Of a DNA stretch of 64,000 nt, positions 54,549-61,849 are shown piece by piece. Within the stretch, counting starts at the first letter, position 1; the number at the start of each line of letters is the position of its first letter. The stretch comes from Paenibacillus endoradicis (GTDB lineage Bacteria > Bacillota > Bacilli > Paenibacillales > Paenibacillaceae). Location of the stretch: positions 868,001-932,000 of the forward strand of contig NZ_JANQBB010000001.1 of the NCBI RefSeq assembly GCF_024721975.1, written 5' to 3'. The translations under genes were made by a program, and so were the position numbers. Under the pieces are notes generated by a model. It made no database searches and had not been told where the DNA came from. It saw nothing but the letters and a program-made list of their open reading frames with translations.

Positions 54549-55810
54549 TTATAACAGCATCTCCGCAAGACGATAAATACCTGTTTCTATTGATTTCTCA
54601 TCAACTTTAGCGAACCCTAGCACCCATCCTTTTCGATCGCTTTCCAAACAATACGTACTAAGCGGATAAACCCGAACTCCTTTTTCTAGTGCTAAGTTTG
54701 TTGTCGTTTCTTCATCAAATGAGCAAGCGTCAATTGCTCCATAATTGGAAGATGACGATACGTTAATTCATGGACATGGGCAAGCTGGCTAATGGCAGTT
54801 GTTGGTCCAACAATCGCAGATATACGAATACCAGGCGCAATCATCTTGGAAAAACTCATCATATACAATGTGTTTTGTGGTTGTTGACTATATAAAGTTG
54901 GAAGGGGGCCTCCTCGATATCGAAATTCACTATCATAATCGTCCTCCACAATCCAAAATTGTTGCTCTGCAGCCATATGTAGTAATTGCTGCTTACGGGG
55001 TTCTGACATGATAACCCCAACTGCACACTGATGTGATGGCGTAACATAAACAAGCTTTGATTGAGGGTGAATGCAGTCAACTTGTATCCCGTAATCATCA
55101 ACGGGGACTGGAACAACATTCATTCGACGAAATTTCATCGCCATCCATGCGGCAGGGAATCCAGGATCTTCTACAGAAACTGTTTCGCCTTCGTTCAAAA
55201 GCGCCTGGGCGATTAAATCAAGGCTATGTTGTGCTCCTGAAGTTACTATGATTTGATCAATATTAACGTATATTCCACGTTCAAGTGACAAATAACGTTG
55301 AATTTGTTCACGCAGCGGCACGAAACCATAAGCATTGCCGTAAGCCCAGCTGGTTAAATCTGTTTCTTTGGACGCTTGTAAAAATGAATGTCTCCAGTTT
55401 GTTTGAAATTGTTGGTCCAAATAGGGCTCATGCGGTGTGAAATCAATCTCTACTTCACGGTGTTCTTTGCCTCTGAACCAGCTTTGTAAATGGCTGACTG
55501 CATCGTTTAAGTGAGGTAATTCTGGGGTAATAGGACCTCGAGGGTTAACATTCTCTATAAAATTAGTTTTAGAAGTCCAGTCACTTATCCTTGTTCCACC
55601 ACGCCTTGATGTAACTGTGTAACCACGACTGAATAACTCCTCATAAACAATCTGAATCGTTGAGCGGGAAACACCAACCAATTGCGCAAGTTCGCGAGAA
55701 GGTAGTAGTAATTCGCCAGGAAGCCATATACCGGTTGTAATATTATGAATAGCCTGGTCTAGTAGTTGTTGCCATATGGGGCGTTCGTCCTCACGATTTA
55801 CTATTAGCAC
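54549..55810 (-). pseudogene. MocR-family (GntR-aminotransferase) regulator with internal deletion and frameshift
   Basis: The N-terminal GntR helix-turn-helix (LPSRELAQLVGVSRSTIQIVYEEL) and most of the type I aminotransferase domain are intact: VTSGAQHSLDLIAQAL, VEDDYDSEFRY and the PLP lysine in MSFSKMIAPGIR. After QLTLAHLMKK the frame ends at 54692. In another frame, 54549-54719 encodes the true C-terminus (NLALEKGVRVYPLSTYCLES, VLGFAKVDEKSIETGIYRLA). By comparison with GabR-type proteins from memory, about 50-60 residues between these parts are missing. GTG 55810 behind AGAGGTG is the likely start; the open frame runs up to ATG 55837. It is probably inactive. Confidence 0.85.
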
Positions 55811-55846
55811 TCGTTTCACCTCTAATTGTATTCTCATTATAAATAA

Positions 55847-55889
55847 GGATTGTTAAATAGCATTATATATCAATACTATATAACAATCC
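55847..55889 (-). promoter_or_regulatory. 14-bp inverted repeat upstream of the mocR pseudogene
   Basis: GGATTGTTAAATAG (55847-55860) and CTATATAACAATCC (55876-55889) are inverted copies with one mismatch and a 15-bp AT-rich spacer. The site covers the promoter region of the minus-strand regulator gene and is a candidate autoregulatory operator. Confidence 0.5.
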
Positions 55890-56122
55890 ATTAATCGAAA
55901 TACGATTATAGTATCATTTAACCAAGCAATGTGATAATGAGTGTTACAAAATATTGAATATATTGGATTTTGAAAGATTGGCATATATATGTTAACATAA
56001 TTTACTAATAACATACCTAATCTCACAACGAATCATACTTTTAATGTTGCTCCATTAGTAAGAGTCTAATATAAGTTTATCCCATTTTATGGCTGAGCAT
56101 AGTTTCAATTGAGGTGAAATAT

Positions 56123-56649
56123 ATGAAGAAAAGTTACTATAGCACGATTATGTTTATCTCTATACTCCTAAATGTTGTATTGATCGTGTTTTTTATTAGT
56201 CAATATTCAAATCTTTTTGGTTCAAAAGATAAAATTTCTGCCTATTACAATAGTTTCTACGAAAGTGTGAGTACTTTGGATCGGACGTTAGATCAAATCG
56301 ATGAATCTAAGGAAGACATGCAGATTATCAGTAATATGTATGAATCCAATATCAAGTTAGACATTTAAATGATCGTTTTGTCTATTTAGAAGATAATATA
56401 GGAAAATATTCGAAATTAGATTTGCCTGATATTAAAAATAAATTAGGTTTGATTAAATTCAATTACTACTCATTCATGCAAGATCAGATCTTGGATTACG
56501 ATAAGGTTGAGTCAGAAAATTTTAAAGAATACAGAAAAGAAATTAAAGATTTTTTGGGGAATCTACCTGAAGAATATAGTGATTCCAAACAGTTCGTGCA
56601 AAAGTTCAATGATGCAGTTAAATCTTTAGAAATTATCCATTCGTTTTGA
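56123..56649 (+). pseudogene. small membrane-anchored protein gene broken by a frameshift
   Basis: ATG 56123 behind GAGGTG opens a protein with one N-terminal membrane helix (YSTIMFISILLNVVLIVFFI) and a helical region (SVSTLDRTLDQIDESKEDMQI) that stops at 56368. Starting near 56350 another frame continues without a stop (VRHLNDRFVYLEDNIGKYS) through to 56649. Together they give about 175 residues. The shift lies within about 56345-56360. The family is not recognised. It could be real decay or a sequence error. Confidence 0.65.
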
Positions 56650-56663
56650 TTAGATTGGCACTG

Positions 56664-56710
56664 AGAATGCAGAAAAACTCGACAATATGAGTTTTTCTGC
56701 ATTCTTTTTT
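56664..56710 (+). terminator. intrinsic terminator
   Basis: AGAATGCAGAAAAACTC pairs perfectly with GAGTTTTTCTGCATTCT around GACAATAT, followed by more T. Confidence 0.92.
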
Positions 56711-56723
56711 GTTTAAAAAGTGC

Positions 56724-56754
56724 TTGACTTGGAGTTAACCTCAACTGATAAAGT
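56724..56754 (+). promoter_or_regulatory. MerR-family-type promoter with 19-bp spacer
   Basis: -35 TTGACT (56724-56729) and -10 TAAAGT (56749-56754) are separated by 19 bp, the overlong spacer seen at MerR-activated promoters. The spacer holds the dyad TTGGAGTTAACCTCAA, close to operators of AdhR/NmlR-type regulators. adhA starts 208 bp downstream. Between them, 56755-56961 holds a ribosome-site-like AAGGAGGG at 56761 but only a short frame of about 20 codons without a normal start, perhaps a remnant. No merR gene lies in the window. Confidence 0.65.
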
Positions 56755-56961
56755 TTAGGACAAGGAGGGTTTATATTGCACTTAATGAGGAATTATTAGA
56801 GAAAAACAAAGCTATCTATACGATAAGACCGTTTTAATGAACAGTTTTAATAAATAAGTTTACTATTATACAAATGCGCTTATATTAACCATTGAATCAA
56901 AACTGAACGAGAGTATAATAAAAAACATCTCAGATTTATATATAAGGAGAAGAGAGAAACT

Positions 56962-58002
56962 ATGTGTAAAACTCATGTATTAAGTGTTAAAGGTCCAAAA
57001 GCGCCTTTCGAAAAAACGATTATTGAACGTAGAGAGTTACGTGCAAACGACGTATTAATAGATATCAAATTTTCTGGAATTTGCCACTCTGATATTCATA
57101 GTGCATTTGATGAATGGGGAGGCGGGATATTTCCAATGGTACCAGGTCATGAGATTGCTGGAGTAGTATCAGCTATTGGGACTGAAGTTAAGCGATATAA
57201 AGTAGGAGATCGTGTCGGTGTTGGTTGCTTCGTTGACTCTTGTGGAGAATGCGAATATTGTCTTCGTGGAGATGAACAATATTGTACAAAAGGTGTAATT
57301 AACACATATAACTCACTAGATTATGATGGCAATCCAACATATGGTGGATATAGCCAAAAAATCGTTGTAAAAGAAGAGTTTGTTGTTCGTATTCCAGAAG
57401 TATTAGGTTTGGACGTAGCAAGCCCGCTATTGTGTGCAGGCGTAACAACGTACTCTCCATTAAAAAAATGGAACGTCTCGCCAGGCAAGAAAGTCGCTAT
57501 CGTGGGAATGGGCGGTCTGGGCCATCTAGCTGTTCAATACGCACATGCTATGGGTGCTGATGTAACGGTATTAAGCCAGTCGATGAATAAGAAAGATGAA
57601 GCTATTGAATTTGGTGCTGATTATTACTTTGCAACAAGTGATCCAGCTACGTTTACAGAGCTAGCTAACAGCTTCGACCTAATATTAAACACAGTTTCTG
57701 CGAATCTTAACGTAGACGCATATTTATCTATGCTACGTGTAGATGGAACACTAGTGAATGTTGGCGCTCCAGCCGAACCAGATCAATTCAGTGTTTTTTC
57801 ATTGATTATGAGTCGACGCAACCTCGCTGGTTCACTCGTTGGGGGAATTCGTGAAACTCAGGAGATGCTCGATTTCTCTGCACAACACGGCATTGCACCT
57901 AAGATCGAAGTTATTCGAGCAGATCAAGTAGACGAAGCGTATGAACGTGTCCTGCGTAGTGATGTGCGTTATCGTTTTGTTATCGATATGTCCACAATGT
58001 AA
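56962..58002 (+). CDS. adhA: zinc-dependent alcohol/aldehyde dehydrogenase AdhA
   Basis: This 346-residue medium-chain dehydrogenase matches the B. subtilis AdhA pattern closely: [20 protein letters not shown] with the catalytic zinc Cys, [11 protein letters not shown] with His and Glu, the structural zinc cysteines in [15 protein letters not shown], and the NAD(P) motif [12 protein letters not shown]. In B. subtilis adhA is induced by the MerR-type AdhR under aldehyde stress, in line with the MerR-type promoter found upstream. AAGGAGAAG precedes the ATG. It likely reduces toxic aldehydes. Confidence 0.94.
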   Translation: MCKTHVLSVKGPKAPFEKTIIERRELRANDVLIDIKFSGICHSDIHSAFDEWGGGIFPMVPGHEIAGVVSAIGTEVKRYKVGDRVGVGCFVDSCGECEYCLRGDEQYCTKGVINTYNSLDYDGNPTYGGYSQKIVVKEEFVVRIPEVLGLDVASPLLCAGVTTYSPLKKWNVSPGKKVAIVGMGGLGHLAVQYAHAMGADVTVLSQSMNKKDEAIEFGADYYFATSDPATFTELANSFDLILNTVSANLNVDAYLSMLRVDGTLVNVGAPAEPDQFSVFSLIMSRRNLAGSLVGGIRETQEMLDFSAQHGIAPKIEVIRADQVDEAYERVLRSDVRYRFVIDMSTM

Positions 58003-58052
58003 AGCCAATTGTTCTGCTAATACTTGGTAGGTTACAGTTCTTTCATTGGTAA
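58003..58052 (-). pseudogene. remnant of a TetR gene 3' end
   Basis: Right after the adhA stop, the minus strand reads [20 protein letters not shown], matching the TetR copy 1 C-terminus WWFTNERPISHEQLAEQL. The 17 bases CCAATTGTTCTGCTAAT at 58005-58021 are the same as 15596-15612. Only this fragment is left and no intact gene surrounds it. Confidence 0.7.
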
Positions 58053-58073
58053 AAGAGAAAGTAGGAATAAATA

Positions 58074-58469
58074 ATGAAAAATGAACATTTAAGCAACAGC
58101 ACAATATTTCCTTTGGGAGAAAAACTAGGCACAAACTTTATTGGCGATGCCTATTTACAAATGATACTTACCGATAGTTCACCACTAGATGCAGTGATAG
58201 GAAATGTTACCTTTGCACCTAAAGCTCGCAATAATTGGCACTCTCATAAAGTTGGTCAAGTACTATTAGTCACTGGCGGAGAAGGTTGGTATCAAGAAGA
58301 AGGTAAAGCTGCCCAATTACTTAAAACAGGTGATGTAGTTAACATTCCATCAAATGTGAAACATTGGCATGGTGCAACGAAATACAGTTGGTTTGTACAC
58401 TTGGCCATTTCCCCAGGAGAAACGAATTGGTATGAATCTGTTGAAGATGAATGGTTCGACAAGTTGTAA
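58074..58469 (+). CDS. cupin-domain protein
   Basis: This 131-residue protein is a single cupin barrel. Motif 1 is NNWHSHKVGQVLLVTGGEGWY with two metal His and a Gln, and motif 2 is GDVVNIPSNVKHWHGAT with the later His. Similar small cupins follow oxidoreductases in many Bacillota and include dioxygenase, isomerase and hydroxynitrile-lyase members. It lies between adhA and an aldo-keto reductase gene in the same direction, so it is likely part of the same aldehyde or quinone detoxification group. The ribosome site is GTAGGA. Confidence 0.85.
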   Translation: MKNEHLSNSTIFPLGEKLGTNFIGDAYLQMILTDSSPLDAVIGNVTFAPKARNNWHSHKVGQVLLVTGGEGWYQEEGKAAQLLKTGDVVNIPSNVKHWHGATKYSWFVHLAISPGETNWYESVEDEWFDKL

Positions 58470-58503
58470 ACGTATCGAAGTAATATATAAATGAGGTGAT
58501 TAA

Positions 58504-59361
58504 ATGGACTATGTAACATTAAATAACGGAGTGAAAATGCCTATTTTGGGATATGGAGTTTACCAGATAACAGATCAGACTGAATGTGAAACATGTGTTG
58601 CTGATGCTATAAGTGTGGGTTACCGTTCAATTGATACTGCGCAAGCATACGGGAATGAAGAAGCGGTAGGTCGCGCGATTAAGAAAAGTGGAGTAGCAAG
58701 AGAAGAGCTATTTATTACAACAAAAGTGTGGATCTCTAACGCGGGATATGATAAGGCTAAATCATCCATCATAGAATCTATGAGTAAACTTCAATTAGAT
58801 TATTTGGATTTAGTTCTTATTCACCAGCCATTCAATGATTACTATGGTACTTACCGTGCAATGGAGGAACTGTATAAGGAAGGAAAAATAAAAGCTATCG
58901 GTGTAAGCAATTTCTATCCGGACAGATATATTGACCTTGTTCAATTCACTGAAGTCGTTCCAGCTGTCAATCAGGTGGAAACTCATGTGTTCAACCAACA
59001 GATAAAAGCACATGAAATTATGAATAAATACAACACACAAATCGAATCTTGGGGTCCATTTGCCGAAGGACGTAACGATTTTTTCACTAATGTAACATTG
59101 CAAGCAGTTGGAGATACTCACAACAAATCTATAGCACAAGTTGCTCTGCGTTTTCTGATTCAAAGAGGTGTAGTCGTTATTCCAAAAACTACACATAGAA
59201 ATAGAATGGAAGAAAATTTCAACGTATTTGATTTTGAATTGTCTGCTGCGGAAATGGAAAAAATAACTGCGTTAGATACGGGTGAAAGTGCATTTTTCTC
59301 TCACTATGATTCTAAAACTGTAGAGTTTTTAACTGATTACGGTAAGAAAGAATTGAAATAA
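58504..59361 (+). CDS. aldo/keto reductase
   Basis: This 285-residue AKR has the tetrad Asp-Tyr-Lys-His: [20 protein letters not shown] (Asp and Tyr near residues 45-50), TTKVWISN (Lys near 75) and VLIHQP (His near 105). The NADPH-binding [17 protein letters not shown] lies near the C-terminus. It is close to the YtbE/diketogluconate-reductase group, which reduces aldehydes such as methylglyoxal. It follows the cupin gene by 34 bp. A terminator follows, so adhA-cupin-AKR forms one operon. Confidence 0.92.
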   Translation: MDYVTLNNGVKMPILGYGVYQITDQTECETCVADAISVGYRSIDTAQAYGNEEAVGRAIKKSGVAREELFITTKVWISNAGYDKAKSSIIESMSKLQLDYLDLVLIHQPFNDYYGTYRAMEELYKEGKIKAIGVSNFYPDRYIDLVQFTEVVPAVNQVETHVFNQQIKAHEIMNKYNTQIESWGPFAEGRNDFFTNVTLQAVGDTHNKSIAQVALRFLIQRGVVVIPKTTHRNRMEENFNVFDFELSAAEMEKITALDTGESAFFSHYDSKTVEFLTDYGKKELK

Positions 59362-59378
59362 TCTTCGGTTCAACAGTA

Positions 59379-59410
59379 AGTCCTTGGTTGTCAAGCCAAG
59401 GGCTTTTTGC
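59379..59410 (+). terminator. intrinsic terminator after the AKR gene
   Basis: AGTCCTTGG pairs with CCAAGGGCT (one G-T pair), followed by five T. Confidence 0.8.
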
Positions 59411-59545
59411 TTATCTCAATGTCTGATTCATCATTGTTAAAATTGGAATTAATCGGCTTTGACTAAACTTAGAGAGGTTGATATAGTTAGCAGACAAATA
59501 AATCGTACACGATTGAATAATGTGATATAGATTATTGTAACTAGA

Positions 59546-60417
59546 ATGAAGTATTTAGGAGATACACCGGCCCTAGGTGTCGACTTGACGAATCGGCCAC
59601 CTCAAAGTCCAATGGATCCTATGTTGGCATTAACAGTAATTGCAAGAGAGACTGAGCGTATAGGACTCGTAGCTACTTTGTCCACAACGTTTAATGATCC
59701 ATATAACGTAGCCCGACAGTTTAAAGCTTTAGACGTCATAAGTCATGGACGTGCAGGATGGAACGCAGTTACTACTTCAAATCAAGCCGCTGCTGCCAAC
59801 TTTGGTAGTCATGTTGCAAGCCAAACAGAAAGATATGAGAGGGCGCACGAGTTCATTCAGCTAGTTCAATCTTTATGGGGCAGTTGGGAAGAAGGTGCAA
59901 TGAAACTAGACGTGGAAAGCGGCATTTATGCTGATATGGATAAGATTAAACCAATTAATTTAGGTGGAAAATACTTATCTTCTCATGGCCCATTACGGAT
60001 TCCTCCATCTGAGCAAGGACAGCCTGTTATTTTCCAAGCAGGTGGTGGGAATGAGGGACTAGAACTTGCAGGTCTTTACGCTTCAGGCGTGTATGCTAGT
60101 CCATACGATATTCCCTCGGCTAAAGCTTATCGTGAAATGGTACGTCAAAGCGCAATAAACTTTGTGGGGTTATTAATTATCACCCAGTCGTTGCCGGAAC
60201 TCCTGAGCAGGTAGCCGATTTTATGGAGCAATGGTATGTTTCAGGAGCGTGTGATGGCTTTGCAATCCAGCCAGATGTTAGCTTTGACGGTGTTGCTGAT
60301 TTCGTAGAACAAGTCATTCCGATACTACAAAAGCGTGGCTTGTTCCATAAAGATTACGAAGGGACTACTTTACGCGAACATATGGGAGTAACCTATCAAT
60401 ATGGACTCAGATTATAG
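59546..60417 (+). pseudogene. degraded FMN-dependent monooxygenase gene (nitrilotriacetate monooxygenase type)
   Basis: The frame starts without a ribosome site, mid-domain, at YLGDTPALGVDLTNRPPQSP. It continues with typical luciferase-like/NtaA-SnaA text (DPMLALTVIARETERIGLVA, LDVISHGRAGWNAVTTSN, PVIFQAGGGNEGLELA), then breaks at about 60165-60175 near INFVG. The correct continuation is in another frame (VINYHPVVAGTPEQVADFM) and leads to GACDGFAIQPDVSFDGVADF. The N-terminus and an internal part of well over 100 residues are absent relative to the usual length of about 440. It is a dead gene. Confidence 0.85.
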
Positions 60418-60460
60418 AAAATAACCATATTTCGTTATTTCTGTTATCTTTATTACAACT

Positions 60461-60497
60461 AAAAAGCATCTCCAGTAACTGTGGGGATGCTTTTTTT
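60461..60497 (+). terminator. intrinsic terminator
   Basis: AAAAAGCATCTCC pairs with GGGGATGCTTTTT (one mismatch or G-T) around AGTAACTGT, followed by more T. Confidence 0.85.
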
Positions 60498-60568
60498 GTC
60501 TTTGCAGCTGACAAATTACGTGAGTGGAGTATGTTACTATACACGCACCCTATTGTATGTAAAAAAGA

Positions 60569-60895
60569 ATGTGGGAAATCTTAATTTATAACATGACTGA
60601 AGATATAGGATCTATTTATTACCCTCAGTTTTTAACAATTAAACCTGAAATTGAAGGTAGGAAAATCAACATTATTAAAACAGAAAGAATAAATGGATTT
60701 AGAGGATTCATTCTTGAAATCACATTAGAAGTTGAACCCACAATGGCTCACCACGTCCCAGTAGGAAAAGATCTTTTAACTTATCAAATTTCCTATGGTC
60801 CAGTTGTGAGACTAATATTCTCAAAACATCTAGAGACATATACTTTGCCTGATGATTTACAGCAGTTTCAAGCTAGAAACGTATTCCAAAGATAA
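60569..60895 (+). CDS. DUF3888-like hypothetical protein, possibly truncated
   Basis: This 108-residue frame contains a YYPQFLTIKPEIEGRKINII segment and TLEVEPTMAHHVPVGKDLLTYQ, recalling the DUF3888 family of small exported proteins of Bacillota (assignment tentative). No signal peptide is present and the ribosome site is poor. So either the 5' end is lost or translation begins at the later ATG 60593. Confidence 0.5.
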   Translation: MWEILIYNMTEDIGSIYYPQFLTIKPEIEGRKINIIKTERINGFRGFILEITLEVEPTMAHHVPVGKDLLTYQISYGPVVRLIFSKHLETYTLPDDLQQFQARNVFQR

Positions 60896-60908
60896 ATTAA
60901 ATCAATAG

Positions 60909-60960
60909 TTGACAAGACACCAAATGGTGACCTATTATTAAAAGGACACTAGATGGTGTC
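60909..60960 (+). promoter_or_regulatory. arsR promoter with two dyad operators
   Basis: TTGACA (60909-60914), an 18-bp spacer and TATTAT (60933-60938) form the promoter. A dyad GACACCAAATGGTGAC (60916-60931) fills the spacer and a second, GACACTAGATGGTGTC (60945-60960), lies just downstream of the -10 box. Centres are 29 bp apart. ArsR-family dimers bound here would block transcription, consistent with autoregulation. Confidence 0.72.
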
Positions 60961-61069
60961 TAATTAGCAATTCTCTCCTTGTGGGCACTATTTCCGAAGA
61001 ACCGCATACATTAAGGAATTTATGCAATTAACGACTGTCCCTTGGTAATACTATTTAGGAGCGGGTGTT

Positions 61070-61399
61070 GTGAGCGAGAACAACCAGTTACGGGATGTGT
61101 TTGACGCGATTGCAGATCCAACTAGGCGCCGGCTGATTCAACTATTAGCAGAGTCAGAGGAGATACCACTTCATGAATTAACGGTACAATTTCAAATGGG
61201 CCGGACTGCGGTTTCGAAGCATTTGACAATCCTTAAAGAGGCTGGACTGGTAATTGACCGAAAAGTTGGTAGAGAAACGCGATTTAGGTTAAACGCTGCT
61301 CCACTTAGAGAAATTCAAGATTGGGTGGCTTTCTACAGTAAGTTTTGGAATACGAATATGATGCGCTTGAAGCAACTATTAGAGGAGGAAGAAATATGA
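61070..61399 (+). CDS. ArsR-family regulator
   Basis: This 109-residue winged helix protein has FDAIADPTRRRLIQLLAESE, then LTVQFQMGRTAVSKHLTILKEAGLV and the wing RKVGRETRFRLNAAPL. No metal-binding ELCVC motif is present, so it belongs to the metal-independent SdpR-like branch commonly paired with SRPBCC (AHSA1) proteins, as here. GTG is the start, behind TAGGAGCGGG. The stop overlaps the next ATG (ATGA). Confidence 0.93.
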   Translation: MSENNQLRDVFDAIADPTRRRLIQLLAESEEIPLHELTVQFQMGRTAVSKHLTILKEAGLVIDRKVGRETRFRLNAAPLREIQDWVAFYSKFWNTNMMRLKQLLEEEEI

Positions 61400-61791
61400 G
61401 TTTAAAATTAGAATTGGATTTTCAGTATACGGCAACGATTGAGAAGGTTTGGTCTGCCTTAACAGACGCTAACAAGCTTGCTAAGTGGATTTTGGCAAAT
61501 GATTTTAAGCCTGTCGTGGGACACCGTTTTCATTTTCAAGCTGAGCCAAATGAATGGTGGGATGGTCTTATTGAAGGAGAAGTGCTAACCGTGGAGGGAC
61601 CTAACCTGTTGTCCTATACTTGGGCAAGCGCAGGAGAGCAGCACACAGTAACATGGACTTTGCAAGATTTAGGGGATGGAAAAGTTAATCTTCATCTTGA
61701 GCAAACAGGATTCTCAAATCCTCAAGGACTCGAAGGTGCTAAGTATGGCTGGAGTGCATGGTGCGGCCAGCTTGAAAAAGCTTTGGATTAA
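61396..61791 (+). CDS. SRPBCC/AHSA1-domain protein
   Basis: This 131-residue START-like protein begins YTATIEKVWSALTDANKLAKW, with HFQAEPNEWWDGLIEGEVL and a long C-terminal helix GAKYGWSAWCGQLEKAL. It is a small hydrophobic-ligand-binding fold. ArsR-SRPBCC pairs are common and usually co-transcribed, with the ligand unknown in most cases. GAGGAGG lies inside the arsR end. Together with the following UvrA-like gene it may belong to a stress or toxin response. Confidence 0.9.
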   Translation: MSLKLELDFQYTATIEKVWSALTDANKLAKWILANDFKPVVGHRFHFQAEPNEWWDGLIEGEVLTVEGPNLLSYTWASAGEQHTVTWTLQDLGDGKVNLHLEQTGFSNPQGLEGAKYGWSAWCGQLEKALD

Positions 61792-61849
61792 TAACAGAAT
61801 CCGGTATTTACTTTAAGAACCAATTTACACTATCGGAAGGATGTTAGTC

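Noticed and set aside
54495..54554. 19-codon ORF with a GGAAGTAGG ribosome site, beginning MSHLVEEKLRYVRREML
   Set aside because: Too short to call and overlaps the end of the convergent mocR pseudogene; may be a chance frame or the 5' scrap of a lost gene.
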